Assembly: GCF_014898175.1 (NCBI RefSeq)
Contig: NZ_CP062948.1
Coordinates: 2,666,001-2,730,000, forward strand
Reading direction: 5' to 3'
DNA length: 64,000 nt
DNA from: Bifidobacterium lemurum
Lineage (GTDB): Bacteria; Actinomycetota; Actinomycetes; Actinomycetales; Bifidobacteriaceae
Positions within the stretch are counted from its first letter, which is position 1; each line of letters starts with the position of its first letter. Both the position numbers and the translations under genes were made by a program. Below the pieces are notes generated by a model. The model was not told where the DNA came from and made no database searches. It saw nothing but the letters and a program-made list of their open reading frames with translations. Of this stretch, positions 1-8,114 are shown piece by piece.

Positions 1-30
1 CGCTATCAGCAGGTCTTTATTCTCTCGCTG

Positions 31-36
31 TATAAT
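31..36 (+). promoter_or_regulatory. -10-like box upstream of the first oxidoreductase gene
   Basis: TATAAT lies about 38 bases before the start codon of the following gene. No convincing -35 hexamer is visible at the usual distance, so this is a weak promoter call. Confidence 0.35.
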
Positions 37-73
37 CGGCCTGTCTTTACCGTCTCAATCAAGGAGGATTCTC

Positions 74-1015
74 ATGGGCAAACTCATTCTCACGGGCGTT
101 GATGGCAATCTTGGAGGCCAGGCCGCCGACTATCTGCTTGAGATCGCAAAGCCCGAACAGCTTATTTTCACCGGATACAATCCGGACTCCCTCGAACGGT
201 ACGCGGCGCTCGGCGTCGAAACGCGCGTCGCCGATTTCAATGTGAGGGAAGGGCTTGAGAAGGTGTTCGAAGGCGGCGACGTCATGGCCTTGGTGTCGAT
301 GCCGTTCGTAGGCGTCAAGCGTCAACGGGCCCACGGCAACGCCATCGACGCGGCAAAGGCCGCGGGAGTGACCAAAATCGTGTACACCTCGCTGGTCAAC
401 GCCGCCGATCCCACGAATCCAAGCGTTGAGAAAAAGGACCATGCCTGGACGGAGCAGCACATCCAGGAGGCCGGCCTCGACTACATCTTCCTGCGCAACT
501 CGCAGTATGCCGAGGCCATGATCACCAACTACTTCACCTATGTGCACACCGACGGCGTGCTCAAAAACAGTCAAGGCGACGGACTGATGGCTTACATCTC
601 GCGCAAGGACTGCGCCAAGGCCGTAGCCTACGCGCTGTGCGATTCCGATTTGCATCACGCCATCGAGAACATCAACGGCCCCGAACTGATGACCATCGCC
701 CAGTTCATCGAGATAGGCAACACCGCGACCGGCAACCATGTGGTCTACCAGAAGATCACCGACGAAGAGAACTATCAGGTGTTTGACGCGATGGGCGTGC
801 CGCGCACCACGGATGGGGTGTTCCAGGAAGGCTCCGAGGCCCCGTTCTCATCCGACGGCATGGTCACCTTCGCGCAGGCCATTCGCGAAGGCAAAATGGA
901 CGTGTTCACAGACGACTTCAAGAAACTCACCGGAGATGATCCAATCACCGTGAAGTACATGTTCGAGCATGCGGACGAATTCCAAATCGGCGACCGCCAC
1001 TCCAAAGACGCTTAA
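74..1015 (+). CDS. NmrA-like NAD(P)-binding oxidoreductase
   Basis: A 313-residue single-domain Rossmann protein of the atypical short-chain dehydrogenase (NmrA / quinone oxidoreductase 2-like) type. The N-terminus holds the dinucleotide-binding glycine motif GVDGNLGG right after the first beta strand. The sequence VYTSLVNA and the later HAIENINGPE fit the fold of this family. The substrate cannot be read from the sequence; relatives reduce quinones or act as redox sensors. The start is fixed by AAGGAGG seven bases upstream of the ATG. The gene stands alone; the next gene converges on it. Confidence 0.85.
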   Translation: MGKLILTGVDGNLGGQAADYLLEIAKPEQLIFTGYNPDSLERYAALGVETRVADFNVREGLEKVFEGGDVMALVSMPFVGVKRQRAHGNAIDAAKAAGVTKIVYTSLVNAADPTNPSVEKKDHAWTEQHIQEAGLDYIFLRNSQYAEAMITNYFTYVHTDGVLKNSQGDGLMAYISRKDCAKAVAYALCDSDLHHAIENINGPELMTIAQFIEIGNTATGNHVVYQKITDEENYQVFDAMGVPRTTDGVFQEGSEAPFSSDGMVTFAQAIREGKMDVFTDDFKKLTGDDPITVKYMFEHADEFQIGDRHSKDA

Positions 1016-1240
1016 TGGCGGCCACGCCCTACCGACAACTATCCCATCGAAACGATGTCATGTCCCGGCAGATGATTCCGCCGAAGCATGGCATCGTTTC
1101 GGACGAAAACAGTGAGAATCTCGCCGACGCCGTTACGGTGCCGGCCACATCATGCCGATACCTGATGTCTCACCCATGTTCAGCCTGACGCCGGTTCCAG
1201 CACGGCATGCATCGCTCACACACCACCGCCGTCATGTCGT

Positions 1241-2068
1241 CTAGCGGGCGTATTCCTCCAGATGGGGGTCGACGGCGTGGACCACATCCACCAAATCGCC
1301 GTTGGATAGGTACGGGCGCTGGAATTCGCGCCACGGCTCGACCTTGACCTCCCAACGGCCGGTCTCTCGATCGAGCACGGGACGCGCGGTCTGCTCCCAG
1401 CGCAGACGTTTGTGCGTGCGGCCCGTCATGGGATCGCGGCGCGAATAGTGCAGGCAGGTGCAGTTGGTGATCGCCCATTCGGGGGCGTCCGCGCGGCGCA
1501 TGAACTCCTCGTCGGAAAGGTCCTCCAGAGTGAGCATCAGCGCAAGCATGAAGTCGCCGTGGCTCACCATCACCACGGATTCCGCGTCGGATTTGCGGTT
1601 GAGCGCGGTGAGCAGATTGTGCACGCGGTCCTCGGCCACGTCGGCGATGGACTCGCCCGCCGGCGGACGCCAGTACAGCGGATCGGTGGCTTTGAACATC
1701 CAGTTGCGCCCGTAGTTCTCGCGGAACTCGTCCTTGGTGATGGTGTTGATCTCGCCCCATGAGCGCTCGCGCAGCACGCGGGTTTCCTCCCATTTGGCTT
1801 TCGGCAGCGCCATCGTGGCGGCCGTCTCGCGCGTGCGCACATAAGGCGACACCAGATACCGGTCGAACAGCTGCTGCTGCGCCACCAGCCAACGGCCGAT
1901 GCAGTCCGCCTGCTTGCGGCCGATGGCGGTGAGCCGCCATGAACGATCAGGAACGGTCACATTGTCTTGGGTGAACAGGGAATTGTCGCCCTGCTCCCCC
2001 GCCTGCACGATCACGTTCGCCTCGGATTGGCCGTGGCGGATGACATACAGGTCCAGTGGCATGCCCAT
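1241..2068 (-). CDS. Histidine phosphatase family protein
   Basis: A 275-residue protein of the phosphoglycerate-mutase-like histidine phosphatase superfamily. The catalytic motif IRHGQSEANV is at residues 10-19 and provides the phospho-accepting histidine. The second catalytic histidine is in VMVSHGDFM near residue 168. The family hydrolyses or transfers phosphate on small metabolites; the substrate is not evident here. It is longer than a minimal family member and carries an extra C-terminal segment. The ATG at 2068 is preceded by GAGGA seven bases upstream. It is transcribed alone, towards the oxidoreductase gene. Confidence 0.85.
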   Translation of the reverse strand: MGMPLDLYVIRHGQSEANVIVQAGEQGDNSLFTQDNVTVPDRSWRLTAIGRKQADCIGRWLVAQQQLFDRYLVSPYVRTRETAATMALPKAKWEETRVLRERSWGEINTITKDEFRENYGRNWMFKATDPLYWRPPAGESIADVAEDRVHNLLTALNRKSDAESVVMVSHGDFMLALMLTLEDLSDEEFMRRADAPEWAITNCTCLHYSRRDPMTGRTHKRLRWEQTARPVLDRETGRWEVKVEPWREFQRPYLSNGDLVDVVHAVDPHLEEYAR

Positions 2069-2238
2069 TGATGCGTCCTCGCGTTCTTTCTAGTCGCAGC
2101 GCGCGTCCTCTACCGTATCGGCTTGCGTGCGTGCCGCATTTCTATTCGATGCTGGAATCCACCGTATCTCAAATCACACGGGCACGGCGGCATTGCGGAC
2201 GGGACGTCGCGAAGAATTCACCGCGCCGTCTCCATCAT

Positions 2239-2360
2239 GTCATCCCGGATGCGCACGTCGCGCATGCGGATTCCTCGACTCCGCTCGGAATGACGAAGGG
2301 ACGCTTGCCACTCCGAACGGCACTCCCACCATCGTCATCCCGAGCGGAGTCGAGGGATCT
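2239..2360. repeat. Palindromic intergenic repeat, two units
   Basis: Two units of a short repeat lie between the phosphatase and AraC genes. The unit at 2239-2294 begins GTCATCCCG and ends CGGAATGAC, so it is an imperfect inverted repeat. The unit at 2334-2360 reads GTCATCCCGAGCGGAGTCG then AGGGATCT. The same family recurs at 7237, 11180, 35190, 36698, 36785, 38055 and 53689. No gene is visible in this stretch. Confidence 0.7.
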
Positions 2361-2374
2361 CAGCACGATCCTCT

Positions 2375-3121
2375 TTATTCCGGCCAGATACCGGTCTGCG
2401 CGTTGGCCTTGCGGTACTCGCCGGGAGTGACGCCCATTTGCTTCTTGAACACCTTGCTGAAGTGGCTTTGCGAACTGTAGGCAAGGATCTGCGCGATCTC
2501 CCCCAGCGAGTACTGCGAGTATCTGAGCATGTTCGCCGCGGCTTCCATGCGCCGGTCGGTCACGTACTGCGAGATCGACGTGCCGGTCTCCTTGGAGAAC
2601 AGCTCGGAAAGATACGTGGGGTTGAGATGCACATGGTTCGCGAGCATCGCCACGGTGATCCGCTCGTGCAGGTGGTAGTGGATGTAGTCCATGCATTCGG
2701 CGACCGCCTTGGAATGCACGTCGACCTTCTGCAGGTCGGCCATCGCCCATGTGAAGAACGTCATCATATCGGTGTGCATGCGGCGTACCTCGGCGACGCT
2801 TTCGCACCGATCCACATCCTGAATGTACAGGTCGGACGCGTTGTAGGCGTCCTCCTCGTCCATGCCGCCTTCGATGGCGAAACGTGTGGCGAGGGTGATC
2901 GAGGTGACGAACAGATATTTCGCATTGCGCAACGGATCGTCGCAGACATGGCCGTACAGCCCGGAATCCCAGAGCTTCACGCTTTCGGCGATGGCCGCGC
3001 CGTCACCCGACCTCATCAGATCGTACTGCTTCATCTCCTCGACGTAACGATGGTGCCGCACGCGGTCCTCGCGGCTCAGGAAGTCCAGATACCGCAGTTT
3101 CGCCTCTTCGACAACCGCCAT
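2375..3121 (-). CDS. AraC family transcriptional regulator
   Basis: A 248-residue DNA-binding protein. The last hundred residues form the two helix-turn-helix AraC domain: CMDYIHYHLHERITVAMLA, then LNPTYLSELFSKETGTSISQ, and the conserved SQSHFSKVFKKQMGVTPGEYR near the end. The N-terminal part is a helical sensory region with no recognisable ligand domain; it resembles the N-termini of AraC regulators common in Gram-positive bacteria. AAAGGAG six bases upstream supports the start. The gene is divergent from the twin peptide genes, with 178 bases between them, so control of those genes is likely but is inference. Confidence 0.85.
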   Translation of the reverse strand: MAVVEEAKLRYLDFLSREDRVRHHRYVEEMKQYDLMRSGDGAAIAESVKLWDSGLYGHVCDDPLRNAKYLFVTSITLATRFAIEGGMDEEDAYNASDLYIQDVDRCESVAEVRRMHTDMMTFFTWAMADLQKVDVHSKAVAECMDYIHYHLHERITVAMLANHVHLNPTYLSELFSKETGTSISQYVTDRRMEAAANMLRYSQYSLGEIAQILAYSSQSHFSKVFKKQMGVTPGEYRKANAQTGIWPE

Positions 3122-3299
3122 AGGCGTCTCCTTTCCTGATAATCACCTCAACACCATGTGAACAAAAGGTAAATTGCTCTGATTACCCGATGATTATATC
3201 AAGAATGCGATGAAAATGGCTAGCGAAACCCGTTCAACCCTCGTAATGTAATCATTGTCAACAGAACAAGGAACACAACAAGTGAGGAAAGGAACCATC

Positions 3300-3422
3300 A
3301 TGGATAACAAGATCATGAACGAAGCGCTCCGCGCTCCCCTCGCTTCCACGGATCCCTCGCTGGGCTCCTACGCCCTGGCCCAGGCTTCCTGGAACGCCGT
3401 CAAGAGCATCGTGCGCAAATAA
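3300..3422 (+). CDS. Small paralogous peptide, copy 1
   Basis: A 40-residue peptide opening MDNKIMNEALRAPLAS and ending SWNAVKSIVRK. It is a clear paralogue of the peptide encoded 65 bases downstream: the start, the DPSLG core and the WNA(V/I)K(S/G)IVRK tail are shared. GAGGAAAGGAACC just before the ATG is a good ribosome binding site. There is no signal peptide, no cysteine and no double-glycine leader. The C-terminus is basic with one tryptophan. Function is unknown; a leaderless bacteriocin-like, signalling or regulatory peptide are possibilities. Conservation between the two copies despite many third-base differences argues that it is translated. Confidence 0.7.
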   Translation: MDNKIMNEALRAPLASTDPSLGSYALAQASWNAVKSIVRK

Positions 3423-3487
3423 GACGCACCGCATACCGACTCGATAATCAATTAAAAAAAAACGTTAGATAAGAAAAGGACATAACC

Positions 3488-3613
3488 ATGGATAACAAGA
3501 ACCTGATCAACGAAGCCCTCCGCTCCCCGCTGGCCGCCTCCGACCCGTCCCTGGGCCACTACGCCCTCTCGGTGAGCGCCTGGAACGCCATCAAGGGCAT
3601 CGTGCGCAAGTAA
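3488..3613 (+). CDS. Small paralogous peptide, copy 2
   Basis: A 41-residue peptide, paralogue of the one just upstream: MDNKNLINEALRSPLAAS at the start and WNAIKGIVRK at the end. AAAAGGA lies upstream of the ATG. It is followed after 18 bases by a strong 17-bp terminator hairpin, so the two genes look like one short transcription unit. One extra residue (L at position 6) and substitutions such as S/H before the tyrosine separate the copies. No transporter or immunity gene is adjacent. Not recognised as a known family. Confidence 0.7.
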   Translation: MDNKNLINEALRSPLAASDPSLGHYALSVSAWNAIKGIVRK

Positions 3614-3631
3614 GCCACGGCTTCATTCTTT

Positions 3632-3669
3632 ACGGAGGCCCCGTCCGATGATTCGGACGGGGCCTCCGT
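3632..3669 (+). terminator. Rho-independent terminator after the peptide genes
   Basis: A perfect 17-bp inverted repeat (3632-3648 with 3653-3669) closes on a TGAT loop and is followed by CATTTTC. It ends the twin-peptide transcript. Confidence 0.9.
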
Positions 3670-3723
3670 CATTTTCGAGTGTTTTTCAACGACGACCTCT
3701 GTCGCAGTAGCCTATCGCCGACG

Positions 3724-3852
3724 AGTTGGCACTCGAATGCCCCAGTTGGCACCCAGATGCCGGTACGCGCGAACGGGCACGACGCCATGAAGCCATTCCC
3801 GTCGCCTGACGTTTGGAACCATGTGCCAACTGGAGCCCACAAATGCCAACTG
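3724..3852. repeat. TTGGCA/TGCCAA paired inverted element, copy A
   Basis: Two direct copies of AGTTGGCAC (from 3724 and, as CCAGTTGGCACC, from 3742) are followed about 80 bases later by two inverted copies (GTGCCAACTGG at 3823, ATGCCAACTG at 3843). The same four-arm layout occurs at 38461-38595, where the arms are nearly perfect. Role unknown. Confidence 0.6.
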
Positions 3853-3904
3853 CCGCGAGAACCGGATGAACGGTTCGCGCGGCAGAGTGCACAATATTCT
3901 GATA

Positions 3905-4975
3905 TCAGAAGAACAGCACCGCGATGCCCACGCCGAAGAACATGAGCAACACGGAGGCGATGAAGCTGGCGAGCACCGCCTTGGCGCCCTTCTGCGCGAT
4001 CGCCTTGAAATTCACGTTGATGCCGAGGGCTGCCATGGCCATGCCGAGCACGATGTAGGCGATGTCGACCAGATTGGCGGAGATCGCGCTCAGGAACGGC
4101 ACGTAGGTACCGAGCACGGACGCGGCGATGAAGCCGAGCATGAAGTACGGGAAAGCGACCTTGCGCTTGCCTTCATGCTTGACCGTGGAGTGCTTCCTAT
4201 CCCACCAGATGGCGATGATGATCGCGGCGAACACGAGCATGAGCACGCGGCTGAGCTTCATGATGGTGGCCATGTTAAGCGCCTCTTCGCCGAAGGCGCC
4301 GCCGACGGCGACCGCATGCGCGATCTCGTGCAGCGTCGCGCCGGCCGCGACGCCCTGCTGGGCGGGCGTTAGGCCGAACAGCGGGAAAAGCGCGATCTCG
4401 ATCAGCGCGAACACGGTGCCCATGATGGCGACGGTGGCGACGGCCATGACCTCGTCATCGGCCTTCTCCTCTTCCTCCTCCTCGGAGACTGTGATGGAGC
4501 CAGACAGACCCATGACGGCGGCGGCGCCGCAGATGCCGGTGCCGCCGGCGGTGAGGATGGCGAGCATCGGGTTGACCTTGAGCGCGCGGGCGATGGCATA
4601 GGTGACGACGATCACCAGCGTCACGATCACCGCGGCGATCGGCAGGCATTTGATGCCTTGGGTGAACAGCACCTCCAGGTTGAGCTTGAAGCCGAGCAGG
4701 ATGATGCCCAGGCGCAGCAGCTTGTTGGAGATCAGTCCGGCCGCGTCCTTGACGCCGGCCCTGCGGTCGTCATTGGAACCCACATAGAAGGAGCGGATCG
4801 GGAACTGGATCACCATACCGATGAGCAAGGCGATGATCAGCGCGCCGAACAGCGAAAAGCCCGGAAATTGTTTGAGCCAGGAGCCGATGAAGGACGCGAT
4901 CAGCGTCAGGATGGCGATGAACAGCATATCGGTGGTCGCGATGCGCTTCCACCATTTCGTGCAGAATTCTCTCAT
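3905..4975 (-). CDS. yeiH: YeiH family putative sulfate exporter
   Basis: A 356-residue integral membrane protein with about ten hydrophobic segments. It matches the YeiH/UPF0324 family: the first membrane helix after a short basic N-terminus, KLLRLGIILLGFKLNLEVLF near residue 90, and LTAGGTGICGAAAVMG near 145 with the conserved glycine-rich signature. A run of acidic residues (SEEEEEEKADDE) follows in a cytoplasmic loop. The family is annotated as putative sulfate exporters; transport has rarely been shown. A LysR gene lies immediately upstream on the same strand, echoing the yeiE-yeiH pairing known in enterobacteria. Confidence 0.85.
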   Translation of the reverse strand: MREFCTKWWKRIATTDMLFIAILTLIASFIGSWLKQFPGFSLFGALIIALLIGMVIQFPIRSFYVGSNDDRRAGVKDAAGLISNKLLRLGIILLGFKLNLEVLFTQGIKCLPIAAVIVTLVIVVTYAIARALKVNPMLAILTAGGTGICGAAAVMGLSGSITVSEEEEEEKADDEVMAVATVAIMGTVFALIEIALFPLFGLTPAQQGVAAGATLHEIAHAVAVGGAFGEEALNMATIMKLSRVLMLVFAAIIIAIWWDRKHSTVKHEGKRKVAFPYFMLGFIAASVLGTYVPFLSAISANLVDIAYIVLGMAMAALGINVNFKAIAQKGAKAVLASFIASVLLMFFGVGIAVLFF

Positions 4976-5033
4976 GCTGCCTATTCAACTCATATGGTTG
5001 TCATCGGTCAAATAGAACATCACGATATGTATC

Positions 5034-5048
5034 ATCGACTTTGTCGAT
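5034..5048. promoter_or_regulatory. 15-bp palindrome between the LysR gene and yeiH
   Basis: ATCGAC-TTT-GTCGAT is a perfect palindrome in the gap between the LysR gene and yeiH. Its position and size fit a LysR-type operator or part of the yeiH promoter region. Binding is inference. Confidence 0.4.
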
Positions 5049-5138
5049 AACACATTCAACAGTCGGAATCCATCGGCGGTGCCGTCTCAATGCGAGGCCG
5101 CATCATACGGCACAACCAGTCTCTCCCTGCCGATGCGA

Positions 5139-5954
5139 TCACCGCCGCAACGCGTCAACCACCTGATCGACAAGCTCGCGTTGCGTGCGGGTCAATCCGG
5201 AACGCGGCACCAGCGCGTAGAAGCGCCGGGCGAATTCCGGACCGAGATCACGGATGGCGATGCCGTGGGGCACGCAGGCCTTCGAAATCACGGATTGCCC
5301 GACTCCCCTGGCCAGCGAGGCGGCGATCGCCGCGTTGCTGGAGACCTCGATCACCCGTCTTGGTACCAATCCCACGGATTTGCAGTACAGATCGGTGTAG
5401 TAGCGCACGCCGGAACCATGCTCGCGCATCAGCCATACGCCATCCGGATCCCCCGCCAGCACCAGCTGATCCTCGCACAGGGTCACGCGATTGACGGAAT
5501 CGTTGATGATTGGCTTTTCCACCACGCCGAGCTGCGCGGATTTCAAACCGACCTGCTCCAAAATCGTATCCGAGTTCTGGGCACGGGCCGAAACGTCAAA
5601 ACGGTCGAGACTGTCGGCGACGGCGGCCAAAGCCCGTGGAAGCAGCACGCCTGCGGTGGTATGGGAGAACAGCATGGTGAAAGGCTCGTGCGCGGATTGG
5701 TTGCGGGCGATGGCGTCACGCACATCGCGCCATGACCCGCAGATACCCACGGCGCTTTCGTAGAGCAGACGCCCCGCCTCGGTGGGGGTCACGTCGCTTT
5801 TCGCATGTCGGTCGAACAGAGACGCGCCCACCAGCCGTTCCAATTGCGCGATGCGCGACGACACCGTGGATTGCGAGACCTTCAGCTCGTCGGCGGCCAT
5901 CGTGAATTGGCCGGTCTCATACACCGCGATCAGCGTCTGCAACAAATCAAACAT
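5139..5954 (-). CDS. LysR family transcriptional regulator
   Basis: A 271-residue regulator. The winged helix-turn-helix is at the N-terminus: LLQTLIAVYETGQFTMAAD then LKVSQSTVSSRIAQLERLVG, followed by LFDRHAKSDVTPTEAGRLLY. The remainder is a periplasmic-binding-protein-like effector domain. I start at the internal ATG (5954) because family members begin just before this first helix; the frame stays open a further 24 codons upstream with arginine-rich, non-homologous sequence. Lying beside yeiH, it probably controls that exporter, as YeiE does elsewhere; its ligand is unknown. Confidence 0.85.
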   Translation of the reverse strand: MFDLLQTLIAVYETGQFTMAADELKVSQSTVSSRIAQLERLVGASLFDRHAKSDVTPTEAGRLLYESAVGICGSWRDVRDAIARNQSAHEPFTMLFSHTTAGVLLPRALAAVADSLDRFDVSARAQNSDTILEQVGLKSAQLGVVEKPIINDSVNRVTLCEDQLVLAGDPDGVWLMREHGSGVRYYTDLYCKSVGLVPRRVIEVSSNAAIAASLARGVGQSVISKACVPHGIAIRDLGPEFARRFYALVPRSGLTRTQRELVDQVVDALRR

Positions 5955-6115
5955 GCCACCAGTATTCCATGCGCGCCGCCCACCACGCCTCGGACCGCAT
6001 TCGCGAAGGAACGTCTTCATATGCAAAACGGAGCCGAATCATCCAAGGGACTCCTCGACTCCGTTATGTCGCGCCAGACCTTGCGGACGGCCCTCCACAA
6101 GGCGGTAAGGAACGG

Positions 6116-7210
6116 CTACTTGCTGACGTTGAACATGAATTCGACGATGTCGCCGTCGGCCATGACGTAGTCGCGGCCTTCGGTGCGCAGCTTGCCTTCC
6201 TCCTTGATCTTAGCCATCGAGCCTTCGGCGGCGACGAACTCGTCGTAGCTCACCACATTGGCCTTGATGAAGCCCTTTTCGAAGTCGGTGTGAATCACGC
6301 CGGCGGCCTGCGGGGCGGTCCAGCCCTTGTGGATCTGCCAGGCGCGCACCTCCTTCTCACCCGCGGTCAGGAAGGTCTGCAGGCCGAGGATGTCGAAGCC
6401 CACGCGGGCCAGCTGGTCGAGACCGGATTCCTCAAGGCCCGCGTCGGCGAGCATCTCGCGGGCGTCCGCCTCGTCGAGTTCGGTCAGATCGGCTTCGAAC
6501 TGGGCGTTGAGGAAGATCGCCTTGGCCGGCGCCACGGAGGCGGCGAGCTTCGCTTTGAGTTCGTCGTTGGACAGCTCGTCGTCGTCCACGTTGAACACGT
6601 AGATGAACGGCTTGGCGGTCATCAGATGCAGGTCGTAGACGTCGGCCTTGTCGATTTCGCCCGCGGAGGCGGCCTCGTCGATGGTGCGCCCGGATTCGAG
6701 GATCTCCTTGGCTTTCTGCACGGCAGCCAGATAGGATGGCTCGATCTTCTTGCCGCGCAGGTCCTTCTCAAGCTTCGGCAGCGCGTTCTCGATAGTCTGC
6801 AGGTCGGCGAGGATCAGCTCGGTGTTGATGGTTTCGATGTCGTCGGCCGGATCGACCTTGCCGTTGACATGCACGATGTCGTCGTTTTCGAAAGCGCGCA
6901 CGACCTCGCAGATCGCGTCGGCCTCGCGGATGTTGGCGAGGAACTTGTTGCCCAGGCCCTCGCCCTCGGAGGCGCCCTTGACGATGCCGGCGATGTCCAC
7001 GAAGGTGACGGTCGCGGGCACGATCTTGCTCGTGTTCACCAGCTTGGCGAGCACCGGCAGACGGTCGTCCGGCAGGGGCACGATGCCGGTGTTGGGCTCG
7101 ATGGTCGCGAACGGGTAGTTCTCCGCGAGCACGTTGTTGCGGGTCAATGCGTTAAACATGGTGGACTTGCCGACGTTCGGCAGTCCGACGATTCCGATGG
7201 TAAGAGACAT
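6116..7210 (-). CDS. ychF: Redox-regulated ATPase YchF
   Basis: A 364-residue OBG-family P-loop protein of near-universal distribution. The Walker [16 protein letters not shown] is at residues 8-22. The switch region [21 protein letters not shown] lies near 70, and [13 protein letters not shown] nucleotide-base specificity sequence ([10 protein letters not shown]) near 205, in place of the GTPase NKxD. The C-terminal TGS-like domain includes [25 protein letters not shown]. The protein binds ribosomes and hydrolyses ATP rather than GTP. It is a single-gene unit. Confidence 0.95.
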   Translation of the reverse strand: MSLTIGIVGLPNVGKSTMFNALTRNNVLAENYPFATIEPNTGIVPLPDDRLPVLAKLVNTSKIVPATVTFVDIAGIVKGASEGEGLGNKFLANIREADAICEVVRAFENDDIVHVNGKVDPADDIETINTELILADLQTIENALPKLEKDLRGKKIEPSYLAAVQKAKEILESGRTIDEAASAGEIDKADVYDLHLMTAKPFIYVFNVDDDELSNDELKAKLAASVAPAKAIFLNAQFEADLTELDEADAREMLADAGLEESGLDQLARVGFDILGLQTFLTAGEKEVRAWQIHKGWTAPQAAGVIHTDFEKGFIKANVVSYDEFVAAEGSMAKIKEEGKLRTEGRDYVMADGDIVEFMFNVSK

Positions 7211-7236
7211 GGTTCCCTAGCTTAGCGACCCGTCCC

Positions 7237-7302
7237 GTCATCCCGAGCGGAGCACAGCGGAGTCGAGGGATCTCAAGATGCTTCGACTCCGCTCAGCATG
7301 AC
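7237..7302. repeat. Palindromic intergenic repeat, inverted pair
   Basis: A forward unit (GTCATCCCGAGCGGAGCAC to GGATCTC) and a reverse half (CTTCGACTCCGCTCAGCATGAC) form a long imperfect hairpin between ychF and proC. It belongs to the family first met at 2239 and may also serve as a terminator for proC. Confidence 0.7.
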
Positions 7303-7314
7303 GCTAAAACCCAA

Positions 7315-8103
7315 TCAGCCGACGATGGCGTCCACAGCCTTGATAACGGCCCCACGGAACGCGCTTTCCTCCAGCGATGCGACGCCCTTGATGGTGGTGC
7401 CGCCCGGCGAGCAGACCGCGTCCTTCATGGCTCCGGGATGCGTTTCGGTGTCGAGGTACAAGGCTCCCACGCCTTCGACCATCTTCGCGGCGAGACGATA
7501 CGCGGTGGCGCGCTGCAACCCGTACTTCACGCCGGCGTCGCCCAATGCTTCCATGTACATGTCGGTGAATGCGGGCGCGCAGCCGGCCACCACCATGGCG
7601 ATGCCCATATGCGCGGTGTCGACGCGTTCAATGAGGCTGATCGGAGAGAACAGCGCTTCGAAGGCCGCCGTCTCGTCGTCGGTGAGTGTGTTGGCGATTT
7701 CGGTGACGAGCACGCCTTTGCCCACGGCCATCGGCGTGTTCGGTATCGTGCACTGCACGTGCGCGTCCTCCCCCAACAGCTCCTGGTATTTCGCCAGATC
7801 CCATCCGGCCGCGATGGACACCACGGTTTTGCCCGGCATGTTCAGCGCGTCGGCAAGCGGCCTCAGCACCGATTCGATCTGGTAGGGCTTGATCGCCACG
7901 ACGACCACGTCGGCGGCCTCCACCACTTCGGCGGCTGAACGCATCGCTCGCACGCCGAGCTTGGCGGCGTTGGCTTCCAACTTGTCGAAGTGCGCGGCAC
8001 AGACGACGATTCTGCCGCCCTCCACCACGCCGGCGTTCACCCAGCCCTGGGCGATGGCCTGGGCCATATTGCCGTATCCGATGAATCCAACAGTGATGTC
8101 CAT
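7315..8103 (-). CDS. proC: Pyrroline-5-carboxylate reductase
   Basis: A 262-residue enzyme that reduces 1-pyrroline-5-carboxylate to L-proline with NAD(P)H, the last step of proline synthesis in the cytoplasm. The Rossmann motif VGFIGYGNMAQAIAQGW is at residues 5-21; VVVAIKPYQIESVL follows near 75; the C-terminal dimer domain has HPGAMKDAVCSPGGTTIKG, the family signature. The frame is open upstream, but GAAAGGA before the ATG at 8103 and the family N-terminus fix the start. It lies 11 bases behind the iminopeptidase gene, so the two probably share a transcript for release and synthesis of proline. Confidence 0.95.
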   Translation of the reverse strand: MDITVGFIGYGNMAQAIAQGWVNAGVVEGGRIVVCAAHFDKLEANAAKLGVRAMRSAAEVVEAADVVVVAIKPYQIESVLRPLADALNMPGKTVVSIAAGWDLAKYQELLGEDAHVQCTIPNTPMAVGKGVLVTEIANTLTDDETAAFEALFSPISLIERVDTAHMGIAMVVAGCAPAFTDMYMEALGDAGVKYGLQRATAYRLAAKMVEGVGALYLDTETHPGAMKDAVCSPGGTTIKGVASLEESAFRGAVIKAVDAIVG

Positions 8104-8114
8104 AAGGGTCCTTT

